From Terasakiella sp. SH-1 (GTDB lineage Bacteria > Pseudomonadota > Alphaproteobacteria > Rhodospirillales > Terasakiellaceae): a stretch of DNA of 64,000 nucleotides. Positions 36,678 to 46,380 of this stretch are shown piece after piece. The DNA is taken from the NCBI RefSeq assembly GCF_004564135.1, contig NZ_CP038255.1, positions 1,520,501 through 1,584,500 of the forward strand, written 5' to 3'. The notes under the pieces are model-generated. The model was not told where the DNA came from and made no database searches. It saw only the letters and a list, made by a program, of their open reading frames with translations. The position numbers were made by a program, and so were the translations under genes. Every line of letters starts with the position of its first letter. The stretch's first letter is position 1.

Positions 36678-37553
36678 TTACCCGAAACGGCCTGTGATGT
36701 AGCCTTTGGTACGCTCATCGACTGGTGAAGTGAAAATTTGTTCTGTTTCGCCATATTCAACCAGATTACCAAGGTGGAAGAAGGCTGTTTGTTGGGAAAC
36801 ACGTGCAGCTTGTTGCATGGAGTGCGTTACGATGACGATTGTGTAAGAGCCACGCAGCTCATCAATCAATTCTTCGATTTTTGCTGTTGCGATAGGGTCA
36901 AGTGCAGAGCACGGTTCATCCATCAACAGAATTTCAGGATCAACAGCAATGGCACGGGCAATACACAGACGCTGTTGCTGGCCACCGGACAGCCCTGTTC
37001 CCGGTTCTAAAAGGCGGTCTTTGACCTCTTTGAGCAAACCAACCTTTTCAAGACTTGTTTCAACGATTTCATCCATCTCAGCTTTGCTGTTGCCAATTCC
37101 ATGCAAACGCGGGCCATAGGCCACATTGTCATAAATAGATTTCGGGAACGGGTTCGGCTTTTGGAAAACCATGCCCACCTTTGCACGCAGCAAAACCGTA
37201 TCGACTTCTTTGGACAGAATGTTCATATCGTCGATCATAATCTCACCTGTGACAGAACAGGTGTCGATTGTATCGTTCATACGGTTAATACAGCGCAGGA
37301 AAGTCGATTTGCCACAACCAGACGGGCCAATAAAAGACGTCACCTTGCCTTTGGGCATATCAAGATTGATCCCAAACAGGGCTTCTTTTTCACCGTATTT
37401 CACACGCACATCACGAGCTGAAATTTTCACTTCATCTTGTGAAAAAGTAACTGAGTTAACACCGTTAGATGTTGTCCCATTGCTGACATTGACTTGGTTT
37501 TCAATATCAACTGCATTTTCTTTTGTCATTGGTTTCATAGCTTTCATTTCCAT
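36678..37553 (-). CDS. pstB: Phosphate ABC transporter ATP-binding protein PstB
   Basis: 291 residues from ATG 37553. Walker [14 protein letters not shown], signature LSGGQQQRL, Walker [14 protein letters not shown], and the H-loop [12 protein letters not shown] are all present. A 35-residue polar, Asn/Met-rich N-terminal extension precedes the ATPase core and is of unknown use. Several Met codons lie nearby; 37553 follows the pstA stop by 3 bases. Confidence 0.95.
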   Translation of the reverse strand: MEMKAMKPMTKENAVDIENQVNVSNGTTSNGVNSVTFSQDEVKISARDVRVKYGEKEALFGINLDMPKGKVTSFIGPSGCGKSTFLRCINRMNDTIDTCSVTGEIMIDDMNILSKEVDTVLLRAKVGMVFQKPNPFPKSIYDNVAYGPRLHGIGNSKAEMDEIVETSLEKVGLLKEVKDRLLEPGTGLSGGQQQRLCIARAIAVDPEILLMDEPCSALDPIATAKIEELIDELRGSYTIVIVTHSMQQAARVSQQTAFFHLGNLVEYGETEQIFTSPVDERTKGYITGRFG

Positions 37554-37555
37554 TA

Positions 37556-38842
37556 TTACCAACGTCGTTCCAGCTTCTTACGCAAGAGAACGGCTAGCGC
37601 ATTCATGGTGATCAGGAATGCCAACAATACCATGATGGCAGCGGATGTTTTTTCAACAAAGGCACGTTCCGGGCTATCCGCCCACAAATATACCTGTACA
37701 GGCAGTACTGTGGCTGGATCAAATGGTGTACCCGGTACGTCTGCAATAAAGGCAACCATACCAATCATCAGCAACGGTGCAGTCTCACCAAGGGCTTGCG
37801 CCATACCAATGATAGTCCCAGTCAAAATTCCCGGCAATGCCAAAGGCAACTGATGATGGAAGACAGCCTGCATTTTCGAAGCCCCCACACCAATGGCCGC
37901 TTCCATAATAGAAGGCGGGATAGATTTAAGTGCCGCACGTGCGGCAATAATGATCGTCGGTAATGTCATAAGCGCCAACACCATCCCCCCAGCAACCGGG
38001 GCTGAACGGGGCATCCCAAATACATTAAGGAAAATTGCCAACCCCAGCAGACCAAACACAATGGAAGGAACCGCAGCCAGGTTGTTAATATTCACCTCAA
38101 CCAAATCTGTGAATTTGTTTTTCGGTGCAAATTCTTCCAGATAGATCGCTGCCATCACCCCAAGAGGGAAAGACAAGCCCAATGTCACCAACATGGTCAA
38201 AGCAGACCCAACCAAGGCCCCTTTGATACCGGCTTGTTCCGGCTCACGAGAATCACCTGCAGAGAAAAAGTTGGTGTTAAAACGTTTTTCAACACGGCCT
38301 TCTTTTTCAAGAACTTCAACCCAGGCAATTTCTTTATCTGTAATGGGGCGCGTGCTTTCATCTTCGTTTCGGTCAAAGACATTTTTCACCAGCATGTCGA
38401 CTTCATCAGATGCCATCACCCAAACGGTTTGCTTGGTCCCAATTAAGCTTGGGTCCGCAACCACCAGATCACGCAATGCATAACCTGCGCTTGAGCTAAT
38501 CAGACCATATAATTTGCGCTTGTCACGACGTCCCTTCACATCTGCAAACTTGGTGCGTAAGGATTGCTTTACGACACCTGCGTAGTTTGCAAACTGAAGT
38601 GTCTTAAGCTCACGCGCACCTTCCGGGTCAATAACGTCTTCATCCAGATAGAATTCAAGCTTTACATAGGTTTGTTGAAAACCCGTGTACCCATTTGAAA
38701 TAATGCTGGAAAAGAGCATCAAAACACAAAGGAAAGCGAAGATCAGTGCCCCCGCACCAAGCATCTTGAAGCGCGTTTCTGCCGCATGGCGTTTTTTCAA
38801 ACGCGCCTGGGCTTTTTGCATGGATTCTTTTAACTCAGTCAT
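37556..38842 (-). CDS. pstA: Phosphate ABC transporter permease PstA (with N-terminal DUF3333-type domain)
   Basis: About 428 residues, much longer than the 290-residue E. coli PstA. One membrane helix near residue 35 is followed by a periplasmic region of about 180 residues (DUF3333-like, common in alphaproteobacteria), then the permease core with five or more helices and the EAA loop ([28 protein letters not shown]-type). The ATG at 38842 with GAGAG upstream is preferred to 38884; it overlaps the pstC stop by 8 bases. Confidence 0.92.
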   Translation of the reverse strand: MTELKESMQKAQARLKKRHAAETRFKMLGAGALIFAFLCVLMLFSSIISNGYTGFQQTYVKLEFYLDEDVIDPEGARELKTLQFANYAGVVKQSLRTKFADVKGRRDKRKLYGLISSSAGYALRDLVVADPSLIGTKQTVWVMASDEVDMLVKNVFDRNEDESTRPITDKEIAWVEVLEKEGRVEKRFNTNFFSAGDSREPEQAGIKGALVGSALTMLVTLGLSFPLGVMAAIYLEEFAPKNKFTDLVEVNINNLAAVPSIVFGLLGLAIFLNVFGMPRSAPVAGGMVLALMTLPTIIIAARAALKSIPPSIMEAAIGVGASKMQAVFHHQLPLALPGILTGTIIGMAQALGETAPLLMIGMVAFIADVPGTPFDPATVLPVQVYLWADSPERAFVEKTSAAIMVLLAFLITMNALAVLLRKKLERRW

Positions 38843-40217
38843 ATTTCTCTCGGTATTTTGCAACAACGCGAAGGGCGATGACATTCAAACAAAGTGTGAC
38901 ACAGAACAAGACCAAACCAAGGGCAAAGGCTGCCAGCGTCTTGGGGCTGTCAAATTCCTGGTCACCAACCAGCAAAGTCACCATCTGGACTGTTGCTGTT
39001 GTGACCGCATTTAATGGATTTGCTGTCAGGTTTGCAGACAGGCCAGCCGCCATCACCACGATCATGGTTTCACCAATGGCCCGTGAAATCGCAAGCATGA
39101 CACCACCAACAATCCCCGGCAATGCAGCAGGAAGAACAACATTAATCACCGTCTCAGATTTTGTCCCGCCCAAAGCATAAGACCCATCACGCAGCGATTG
39201 TGGAACGGCGCGGATCACATCATCAGACAGGGAAGAGACAAAAGGAATAATCATGACCCCCATGACAAGACCAGCCGCAAGGGCACTTTCTGAGGCAACT
39301 TCCAGCCCCCAGCCTTCACCAATATTGCGAACTGTCGGTGCAACGACCAACGCAGCAAAAAAGCCGTACACAACAGTTGGGATACCGGCAAGGATTTCAA
39401 GGACAGGCTTACCAAAGCCACGTACCTTTGGCGTAGCATATTCGGACATGTAAATTGCAGACAACAGCCCAACGGGAACCGCAACACACATGGCAATGAA
39501 AGAGATCAACATGGTGCCCGCAAAAATGGGAACTGCACCAAAGGAACCTTCACTGGCGACCTGATCTTTACGCATGGCAATTTGCGGGCTCCATTCCGTA
39601 CCAAATAAAAAGTCAGTAAATGGAATTTTGCCAAAAAAGCGAATAGCTTCGAAAAGCAGGGAAGAAACAATCCCAATTGTCGTCAAAATTGCGACGATTG
39701 AACTTGCCAGCAAAACGTAACGGATGACTTTTTCAACCTGGTCACGTGCTTGCAGCTTTTGACCAATCGTACGAGTGCCAATCACCAAGCCAATAATCGC
39801 AAAAGACAGAATAGAAACAGCCAAAGCTGTTGTACCAAACTGTTTCAATTCAATATAACGTTGGGCAGCAACGATTAATTCAGGTGTCGCACGCGATACA
39901 TCCGTTCCATTTGCTGCAATGAATTTAACATCACTCAAAATACGAGCGAGCATTGCGCTTGATGTTTCCGCAGTTACAGAAGATACACTCCCCAACACCA
40001 TGGAATTAATAATTTCAGGTTCAAAAATGAACCAGACAACACAAATTAATAAAGCAGGAAGGCCACACCACATCCCAACGTAATAGCCGTAATGTCTGGG
40101 CAGTGAATGGAGTTCCCGAATATTCCCTCCGACTGAAGAGACGGCACGGGAGCGTCCCATATAATAGCCAATCAAGGCTAGGATCAGGACCGTTACTGTA
40201 AAAATCGTTGCTTGCAT
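38835..40217 (-). CDS. pstC: Phosphate ABC transporter permease PstC
   Basis: About 460 residues from ATG 40217. Three membrane helices and a periplasmic segment (about 75-140) precede the permease core, which has GVMIIPFVSSLSDDVIRAVP and the EAA loop (SLRDGSYALGGTKSETVINVVLPAALPG-type). It pairs with PstA to form the channel. An in-frame start 13 codons upstream lies in a poorly conserved leader and is ignored. The order pstS-pstC-pstA-pstB is standard. Confidence 0.93.
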   Translation of the reverse strand: MQATIFTVTVLILALIGYYMGRSRAVSSVGGNIRELHSLPRHYGYYVGMWCGLPALLICVVWFIFEPEIINSMVLGSVSSVTAETSSAMLARILSDVKFIAANGTDVSRATPELIVAAQRYIELKQFGTTALAVSILSFAIIGLVIGTRTIGQKLQARDQVEKVIRYVLLASSIVAILTTIGIVSSLLFEAIRFFGKIPFTDFLFGTEWSPQIAMRKDQVASEGSFGAVPIFAGTMLISFIAMCVAVPVGLLSAIYMSEYATPKVRGFGKPVLEILAGIPTVVYGFFAALVVAPTVRNIGEGWGLEVASESALAAGLVMGVMIIPFVSSLSDDVIRAVPQSLRDGSYALGGTKSETVINVVLPAALPGIVGGVMLAISRAIGETMIVVMAAGLSANLTANPLNAVTTATVQMVTLLVGDQEFDSPKTLAAFALGLVLFCVTLCLNVIALRVVAKYREKYD

Positions 40218-40301
40218 AATGCTGCGTTCACAATCTGTAATTATAAAAACAAGCACGAAAAAGCGGCGGTTGTTAAAACCGCCGCTTCCTCAAGTGTGGT
40301 T

Positions 40302-41357
40302 TTAGCTACCAGCACCGAGTGCTTTAACGTTTGCTTTGTACTTAGCACGTTCTTCAACTGGCATCGGGATCAAACCTTTATCAGTCAAGTAACCTTCGTC
40401 ACCCCAGGCTTTGTCAGCCGTGAACTCTGCCAGATACTCAAGGATACCCGGTACAGAACCAATGTGCGCATCCTTAACGTAGAAGAATAACGGACGAGAA
40501 ACCGGGTAAGAACCGTCAGCAATCAGTTCGAACTCAGGTAATTTACCGTCGATTACTGAGCCTTGAACAGAGTCGGAGTTTTGGTCAAGGAAAGAGAAAC
40601 CAAATACGCCAAAAGCATTCGGGTTAGCATTCAGTTTTTGAATGATCAGGTTATCGTTTTCGCCAGCGTCAATGTATGCGCCGTCTTCACGAACAGAGTG
40701 ACAAATGGCTTTATATTTCTTTTTGTCTTTTTTGATCCCCAGTTTCTCATCACCCTTTTTCAGAGCTTTGATTGTCGGGAATTTCTTACACCCACCTTCA
40801 AGGGCCAGCTCAGCAAACGCATCACGTGTGCCAGAGGTCGGCGGTGGGCCGAGCACTTCGATTTTGAAGTTCGGCAGGGAAGCGTCAATATCAGACCAGT
40901 TTTTATACGGATTTGGGATCAGCTTGCCTTCTGCATTTGGAACATCTTTAGCCAATGCCAGAAAGATTTGCTTACGTGTAATTTGCAGCTGTTGACCTTT
41001 TTTGGAATTTGCCAAGACAATACCGTCATAACCAACTTTCACTTCAGTGATTTTCTCGACACCATTTTTTGCACAACGCTCAATCTCAGAAGGCTTTACA
41101 GCGCGAGAGGCGTTTGTGATATCAGGGTGCTGCTCGCCAATCCCCGCACAAAACAGCTTGAAGCCACCGCCGGAACCCGTAGATTCGATCACGGGTGTTT
41201 TAAAGCTTGTTGATTTACCGAAAGTTTCAGCAACAGACGTTGCAAACGGGTAAACAGTAGAAGAACCAACGATACGGATTTGATCGCGTGCTTCAGCAGC
41301 GCCAGCGGCAACAACAGAAGCGAGAGCTGCAACAGCAAAAGTCTTCTTCAGGGTCAT
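40302..41357 (-). CDS. pstS: Phosphate-binding periplasmic protein PstS
   Basis: 351 residues. A signal peptide of about 28 residues ends at AAEA. The mature start DQIRIVGSSTVYPFATSVAE and the phosphate-binding STGSGGGFKLFC and TSGTRDAFAELAL motifs identify a PstS of the SphX-like type. It is high-affinity phosphate scavenging protein for PstCAB. The ATG at 41357 with GGAG 8 bases upstream is chosen over 41372. A three-repeat Pho box lies about 105 bases upstream. Confidence 0.95.
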   Translation of the reverse strand: MTLKKTFAVAALASVVAAGAAEARDQIRIVGSSTVYPFATSVAETFGKSTSFKTPVIESTGSGGGFKLFCAGIGEQHPDITNASRAVKPSEIERCAKNGVEKITEVKVGYDGIVLANSKKGQQLQITRKQIFLALAKDVPNAEGKLIPNPYKNWSDIDASLPNFKIEVLGPPPTSGTRDAFAELALEGGCKKFPTIKALKKGDEKLGIKKDKKKYKAICHSVREDGAYIDAGENDNLIIQKLNANPNAFGVFGFSFLDQNSDSVQGSVIDGKLPEFELIADGSYPVSRPLFFYVKDAHIGSVPGILEYLAEFTADKAWGDEGYLTDKGLIPMPVEERAKYKANVKALGAGS

Positions 41358-41461
41358 AAGGAAATTCTCCAACAGAATAATTTAGCGATACCGCTTTTTA
41401 AAAACATGATCAGCGGCACAACGAATGTGGCGACACCCTATGTTTCCATGGCTTCGATTTT

Positions 41462-41490
41462 ATGACACGCATGTTACAGTTTCATGACAG
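41462..41490 (-). promoter_or_regulatory. Pho box upstream of pstS (three 7-base repeats)
   Basis: On the minus strand CTGTCAT, CTGTAAC and GTGTCAT occur at exact 11-base spacing (41484-41490, 41473-41479, 41462-41468). The consensus is CTGTCAT with 4-base spacers, and the first copy is exact. It lies between the phoR stop and pstS, so pstS has its own PhoB-controlled promoter in addition to read-through from phoR. Confidence 0.82.
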
Positions 41491-41503
41491 CGCGCCCAAA
41501 ATG

Positions 41504-42598
41504 TTACAATTTGATGGGTAACAAGACCGAAAAGGTAGAGCCTTCCCCGGTTTTACTCTCAATATTCAACCGTCCACGATGGCGCGCAATAATATGTTTT
41601 ACGATGGCGAGCCCCAACCCTGTGCCACCCAAAGTTCTGGATCGCGCCTTGTCCACACGATAAAAGCGTTCCGTTAGTCGGGGTAAATGTTCTTCATCAA
41701 TCCCGTCCCCATGATCACGAATTTCGACCAGCACACCGGGGACATTTTGATGAGGTAAGCGATCTACATAACGGGTCGTGATTTCTACGGGTGTCGCAGG
41801 CTTGCCATATTTAATGGCATTATCAAGCAAGTTCTGAAAGACCTGTGTCATCTGATCAGAATCGCCTGCCACCATACAATCTTTAGCCTCATAGTTCAGA
41901 ATCAACTCCATCTGACGATCATTGGCCTTAAGAGCCAGAATATCTGTCACATTTTGGAGAACCAGACCAACATCAACACTGTCATCCGGCACCACATGTT
42001 CCTGAATTTGCACCCGAGACAATGAAAGCAAATCATCAATCAGCCGCGCCATTCGATTGGCTTCCTGAATCATAATCCCCAAAAAACGTTCACGTGCATC
42101 CGGGTCATTTTGCGCAGCCCCTTGCAATGTTTCAATAAACCCGACCAAGGCAGAAAGTGGAGATCGCAATTCATGGCTGACATTGGCAACAAAATCAGAA
42201 TGCATTTCTTCGGTGCGTTTTTCCAAAGTTGTATCACGCACCGTAATCGACACCCCCTCACCTTCTGCAATCAAGGCGACATGTAACGTCAAATGACGTT
42301 CAACCGGGGCTGGGAAAGAAGCATCACCGACCCATGTTTCCTGTGTTTGAAACACCTGCTCGACCGCATCGACAACATGGGGCTGGCGGATGCACTGAAC
42401 AATATTGCGCCCGACCAACACGCGGCCAAACAAGTCCATTGCCGCCTGATTGGCATATTTAACAACCCGTTCACTATCTAAAACAAGGATTGGGTCAGCC
42501 AAGGATGCCAAAATAGCATTCGTTTCATCAATTTTTGACGCGTCACCTTCTTGGGGTGTTTTCCGGTCAATCACAGGCTTCTTTTTACGAAAAAGCAC
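41504..42598 (-). CDS. phoR: Phosphate regulon sensor histidine kinase PhoR, soluble form
   Basis: 364 residues. A PAS domain (about 20-115; LADPILVLDSERVVKYAN) is followed by HisKA (phospho-acceptor in NVSHELRSPLSALVGFIETL) and HATPase (N box QNLLDNAIKYG, G boxes RDHGDGI and GGTGLGLAIV). Ahead of the PAS domain there are only about 25 polar, Lys-rich residues and no membrane helix; an in-frame stop at 42623-42625 excludes a longer N-terminus. Start GTG 42598 has AAGAGG five bases upstream; TTG 42616 is an alternative. It is the first gene of the pho-pst string. Confidence 0.92.
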   Translation of the reverse strand: MLFRKKKPVIDRKTPQEGDASKIDETNAILASLADPILVLDSERVVKYANQAAMDLFGRVLVGRNIVQCIRQPHVVDAVEQVFQTQETWVGDASFPAPVERHLTLHVALIAEGEGVSITVRDTTLEKRTEEMHSDFVANVSHELRSPLSALVGFIETLQGAAQNDPDARERFLGIMIQEANRMARLIDDLLSLSRVQIQEHVVPDDSVDVGLVLQNVTDILALKANDRQMELILNYEAKDCMVAGDSDQMTQVFQNLLDNAIKYGKPATPVEITTRYVDRLPHQNVPGVLVEIRDHGDGIDEEHLPRLTERFYRVDKARSRTLGGTGLGLAIVKHIIARHRGRLNIESKTGEGSTFSVLLPIKL

Positions 42599-42646
42599 AA
42601 CAACCTCTTCAGGCAATAGTTTTCAAGGGAAGTTGGACGGGAATAT

Positions 42647-42675
42647 ATGTCAAAAATATTACATTTTTATGACGC
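42647..42675 (-). promoter_or_regulatory. Candidate weak Pho box upstream of phoR
   Basis: On the minus strand GCGTCAT, ATGTAAT and TTGACAT lie at exact 11-base spacing (42669-42675, 42658-42664, 42647-42653), each matching five of seven consensus positions. They end about 50 bases before the phoR start. The spacing is right but the match is modest. Confidence 0.4.
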
Positions 42676-42818
42676 TGTTAGAGAGGTACAGAGAATCCAT
42701 CCCTACGATAAAATCATCAAACTGTTCCTTTATCGTTATCTTTCTATAAGTTACACTGTGACAAAATGACCACCGAGCGTTCATTCTTTGCTTTATTCAC
42801 CTTTTACAATTCAATGTT

Positions 42819-44711
42819 ATGAAAACAACTGATACGCACACCCCAGAAGATAAAACATACGATACGAGCATGGTCTCACGTGAAATTGAACTTCGTAATC
42901 AGATCGAAGAATGCGCTGGCATTGGCGGACTGGAATGGAATATTGAAACCGGTGATTTCTGGTGGTCAGATCATGTAAATCAAATTTTACAGATTAAAGG
43001 GCATCCCCCTCTCCCTTCGTTACAAAGCCTGATTGGTTTTATTCATCCCAGCGACCAACTCAAGGTACAAACGCTTTTTGAACGTGTGGCCCAAGAAGGC
43101 GGACGTTTTCGCCTGCATACCCACGCGCTTGCCAGAAACGGCAAGGAAATCCCCATTCTTTTAATGGTGAAACAGGTTGCGGAAACGTCAAAACTGATCG
43201 GCTATATTCAGGATATCAGCGAAGATTTCAGCGAAAGAGCCTCCCTTTTGGAAACACTGGCAAAATATCGCGGTGTTATGTCCGGTGCCGGGGATGCCAT
43301 CATCCTGCTTTCCCATGAAGGCAATATCATTGAAGGAAATAAAAAAGCAGCCGAGTTACTGGAAGTCAGTGAAAGTGACCTGCCGAACCTGAGTGTTGAT
43401 GACATTCACCTTGAAGAAGACCTCGATACTATGATGGGGCATTATCAGGCTTTTCTATGGGGCCAAAATGAGACCGCGCAAAGTACAATTGTGGGGAAAA
43501 GCGGGCGCCTCACTTCCGTAGAAATTTCTGGGCGCAGTGTGGATATTTCCTCTCAACAGATGTTGGTGGTGATCCTGCATGACATCACCGCCCAGCAAAA
43601 AGCACAGCGCAGTGAACAAAGATATCGCAGCCTTGTGGACGAGGCGATGGAAGGTATTTTGTTGCTGGATGAACATGGTAAAATCTTGGCGGCCAATCCA
43701 AAGCTATGTGAAAGCACCGGCATCAAACGCTCAGCCCTGTTAGAAAGCAACTTCCTTGAAATTACGGATTTCGATATGGAAGTCAGCCCCATTGACCTGC
43801 TGCAAGCCTCAGGCACCCGCCCCTCCATTCATATGGAAGGCAACCTGAAAACCATTGAGGGCAAACTCCTGCCAACAGGGTTTAACGTGGCACGTTATCA
43901 AGAACAGGGACAAGTTCAATTTATTGTCACAGCCTACGACCTTACCGCTGTACGATCAGGTGAAGAAGACCGCCTTGAGCTTCAAAAGCAGCTTTTTCGC
44001 GCCCAGAAGCAAGAACTGCTGGGCCAGCTTGCCGGTAGCCTTGCCCATGATTTCAACAATTTGCTCTCCCCTATTTTGCTGGTCAGCGAAATGCTCATGG
44101 AAGAAGCCGAAGATGCATTTTATGAAAAGAATTTATCAAACATCAATCAGGCCGCACAGCGCGCCCGACGACTTGTTCGACGTATTCTGACATATACACG
44201 CCCGGAAGAAAGTGAACCGACCGAAATTGATTTTGTCGATGAATTTGATGAAACCATGGCCTTATTGCGTTCTTCCATTCCGCAAACAATTACGATTATT
44301 GAAAACCGGAATGTCGAATCACTCACCTGTTTTGCCGACCCGGATCAGGTGCATCAAATCATTATGAATATCGGGACCAATGCGGCACAAGCAATCGGTG
44401 AAAACAGTGGCACCATTACATTTGACTTGGATAAAATTCATATTGATGAAAACTCCTACCTGATCAGCCGTTTTGAATTGCCAGAAGGTGATTATCTCAG
44501 ACTGAATGTCAGTGATACCGGACCAGGCATCCCAGCCAATATCATCAAAGAAATCTTCGATCCATTTTTTACAACAAAAACACAAACCGATGGCTCAGGT
44601 CTTGGACTGTCTGTTGTCCAACAGCTTGTCGAAATCCATGGTGGGACTGTCGAAGCCAGCTCCCCTCCCGAAGGTGGCGCAAAAATCAGTGTTTATCTTC
44701 CTTTACTCTAA
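42819..44711 (+). CDS. PAS-domain sensor histidine kinase (three PAS, soluble)
   Basis: 630 residues without membrane helices. It contains three PAS-type domains (about 35-145 with GGLEWNIETGDFWWS; 150-265; 270-385), a HisKA-type dimerisation helix with the phospho-His in LAGSLAHDFNNLLSPIL, and HATPase (NIGTNAAQAI, SDTGPGIP, GSGLGLSVV). The HDFNN form of the H box is that of NtrB-like and hybrid kinases. There is no receiver domain; the CheY-like protein encoded 15 bases downstream is the obvious partner. The signal is unknown. Confidence 0.9.
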   Translation: MKTTDTHTPEDKTYDTSMVSREIELRNQIEECAGIGGLEWNIETGDFWWSDHVNQILQIKGHPPLPSLQSLIGFIHPSDQLKVQTLFERVAQEGGRFRLHTHALARNGKEIPILLMVKQVAETSKLIGYIQDISEDFSERASLLETLAKYRGVMSGAGDAIILLSHEGNIIEGNKKAAELLEVSESDLPNLSVDDIHLEEDLDTMMGHYQAFLWGQNETAQSTIVGKSGRLTSVEISGRSVDISSQQMLVVILHDITAQQKAQRSEQRYRSLVDEAMEGILLLDEHGKILAANPKLCESTGIKRSALLESNFLEITDFDMEVSPIDLLQASGTRPSIHMEGNLKTIEGKLLPTGFNVARYQEQGQVQFIVTAYDLTAVRSGEEDRLELQKQLFRAQKQELLGQLAGSLAHDFNNLLSPILLVSEMLMEEAEDAFYEKNLSNINQAAQRARRLVRRILTYTRPEESEPTEIDFVDEFDETMALLRSSIPQTITIIENRNVESLTCFADPDQVHQIIMNIGTNAAQAIGENSGTITFDLDKIHIDENSYLISRFELPEGDYLRLNVSDTGPGIPANIIKEIFDPFFTTKTQTDGSGLGLSVVQQLVEIHGGTVEASSPPEGGAKISVYLPLL

Positions 44712-44726
44712 CAACAGGATATCGCC

Positions 44727-45101
44727 GTGACTGACCTGCGAAAAATTTTAATTGTTGATGATGATGACATGGTACGAGAATCTGTTGCGATGGTTCTCGA
44801 TAGAAATCAGTGCCAAACAACGACTGCTTCTTCTGCAAAAGAGGCACTGGAGATATGCAAAACATCCTCTTTCGATCTGATCTTTACTGATCTTGTGATG
44901 CCGGAAATGGACGGGGTGGAACTGATTAAGGAATTACGCACTAGAAACAACAACACCCCCATAGTCACATTGACCGGGGGTGTTCGTGTTGGGTCTAAAA
45001 ACCTGTCATTTGCAGCCCTTGAAGCCGGGGCATTCCTTGCTTTAAAGAAACCCGTCAACAAACAGCAACTGCTTGACGCAATTGAAATGGGAACGCGTTA
45101 A
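44727..45101 (+). CDS. CheY-like single-domain response regulator
   Basis: 124 residues, receiver domain only. Acidic pocket DDDDM at the start, phospho-acceptor Asp in LIFTDLVMPEMDG, Thr in VTLTGG and Lys in LKKPVNK. It starts with GTG (TDLRKILIVDD). It lies directly behind the PAS kinase gene and is probably its phosphotransfer partner. Its last four bases overlap the end of the convergent NarL-type gene. Confidence 0.88.
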   Translation: MTDLRKILIVDDDDMVRESVAMVLDRNQCQTTTASSAKEALEICKTSSFDLIFTDLVMPEMDGVELIKELRTRNNNTPIVTLTGGVRVGSKNLSFAALEAGAFLALKKPVNKQQLLDAIEMGTR

Positions 45102-45730
45102 CCGCTAAAGCCACTTCGCAATGCCAAGCCAACAGCCTGCGTGCGGCTGGAAACGCCCAGTTTACGGAACACACCTTTCAAATGGGCACGTACCGTTACT
45201 TCCTGTAATTCAAGAATACTGGCAATAACCTTATTGGAATGCCCTTCCACAAGGTATTTCAAAACTTCACGCTCTCGTGATGTCAGTTCTTCAAAAACCT
45301 TGCTGTCGGTTTCTTCTTCAACAGCTTCTTCTTCCGTCGAACAAATCACAGACGGGATGAATTTTTCGCCATGCAAAACCAGATTGATCGCATTAATCAT
45401 GGCCTGCCCGCCCAGCGTTTTTGGAATGAAACCAGCGGCCCCTTTATCAATACAGGACAATACATCTGCACGACGATAAGCACCGGACATCACGACAACA
45501 GGCTGCTCTTTGGCAAGCTCAACGATTTTTTCTACGCTGTCCAAACCGGATACACCCGGCATTTTCAGGTCAAGCAAGATCAAATCATATGTACTGCCGT
45601 TATTAAGCAGTGTTTCTGTTTCTGGCAAAGTCTCAGCTTCTACAACTTCAATATCAGGTTGTAGCTTATTGAAGATAAGTTTGATGCCCTCTCTGAAAAG
45701 ACCGTGGTCGTCTGCCAACAGAAATTTCAT
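45098..45730 (-). CDS. NarL/FixJ-family response regulator
   Basis: 210 residues. The receiver domain (about 1-120) has DDH near the start, the phospho-acceptor in LILLDLKMPG, and Lys in GFIPKTLGG. The LuxR-type helix-turn-helix (about 145-205) reads LTSREREVLKYLVEGHSNKVIASIL. It converges with the kinase/CheY pair with overlapping stops. It may belong to the same signalling circuit; this is inferred from position only. Confidence 0.9.
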   Translation of the reverse strand: MKFLLADDHGLFREGIKLIFNKLQPDIEVVEAETLPETETLLNNGSTYDLILLDLKMPGVSGLDSVEKIVELAKEQPVVVMSGAYRRADVLSCIDKGAAGFIPKTLGGQAMINAINLVLHGEKFIPSVICSTEEEAVEEETDSKVFEELTSREREVLKYLVEGHSNKVIASILELQEVTVRAHLKGVFRKLGVSSRTQAVGLALRSGFSG

Positions 45731-45765
45731 GGTTATATCCCTCTGTTATCCGATACCTAAGTATC

Positions 45766-46380
45766 TCATTTTTTTGTACTTAAATCAAAAACTGGTTTGG
45801 ACATCGTACTGAAGTCCATATTTTCGACATAAGGAATTTCACCTAAGATATCAACATTGCCGAATTGTTCAATGGCAATTTTATTTCTTTGGTTTAATGC
45901 TCCATTCAAAATAACACCTTTCACGGGAATGTCATTTGAACGAAGCGCGTTCAATGTGAGCAAAGTATGATTAATCGTCCCTAAACCACTTCTGGCAACG
46001 ACAATGGCCTCACACTCCATTCGTTTAATCAGATCAATCATCATATAGTTATTGTTCAGGGGAACAAAAACCCCACCGGCCCCTTCGATAACTAGATGGC
46101 CTGTTACCTTTGGCTTTATAATCCGCTCGATATCAATCTCAACATTATCCAATCTTGCGGCTTCATGCGGTGATAACGGTTCGCGAAGTTCATACGCACA
46201 GGGCAAAATCTTTTCATCAGGAATATCTGCAAGACGTTGCACTGTCTTTCTATCTTCGGCTTCGATCGTGCCAGATTGGACAGGCTTCCAGTAAAAAGCT
46301 CCAAGTTGCTGGGTTAGCAGTGCTGAAATCACTGTTTTCCCGACATCGGTATCCGTGCCTGTGACAAAATATGTTGTCAT
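45766..46380 (-). CDS. bioD: Dethiobiotin synthase
   Basis: 204 residues. P-loop GTDTDVGKTVISALL, then LSPHEAARL and the VIEGAGGVFVPL strand, identify BioD, which carboxylates 7,8-diaminopelargonate to dethiobiotin. It is the last gene of the biotin operon and starts in a 4-base overlap with bioC. bioA and bioB are not in the window. Confidence 0.94.
   Translation of the reverse strand: MTTYFVTGTDTDVGKTVISALLTQQLGAFYWKPVQSGTIEAEDRKTVQRLADIPDEKILPCAYELREPLSPHEAARLDNVEIDIERIIKPKVTGHLVIEGAGGVFVPLNNNYMMIDLIKRMECEAIVVARSGLGTINHTLLTLNALRSNDIPVKGVILNGALNQRNKIAIEQFGNVDILGEIPYVENMDFSTMSKPVFDLSTKK

Noticed and set aside
40563-41213. 216-codon open frame on the plus strand opposite pstS
   Set aside because: Antisense to a well-conserved pstS; composition is that of a mirror frame.
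42750-42775. Pho-box-like TGTCAC/GTGTAAC motifs before the PAS kinase
   Set aside because: The repeats are 9 rather than 11 bases apart and match poorly.
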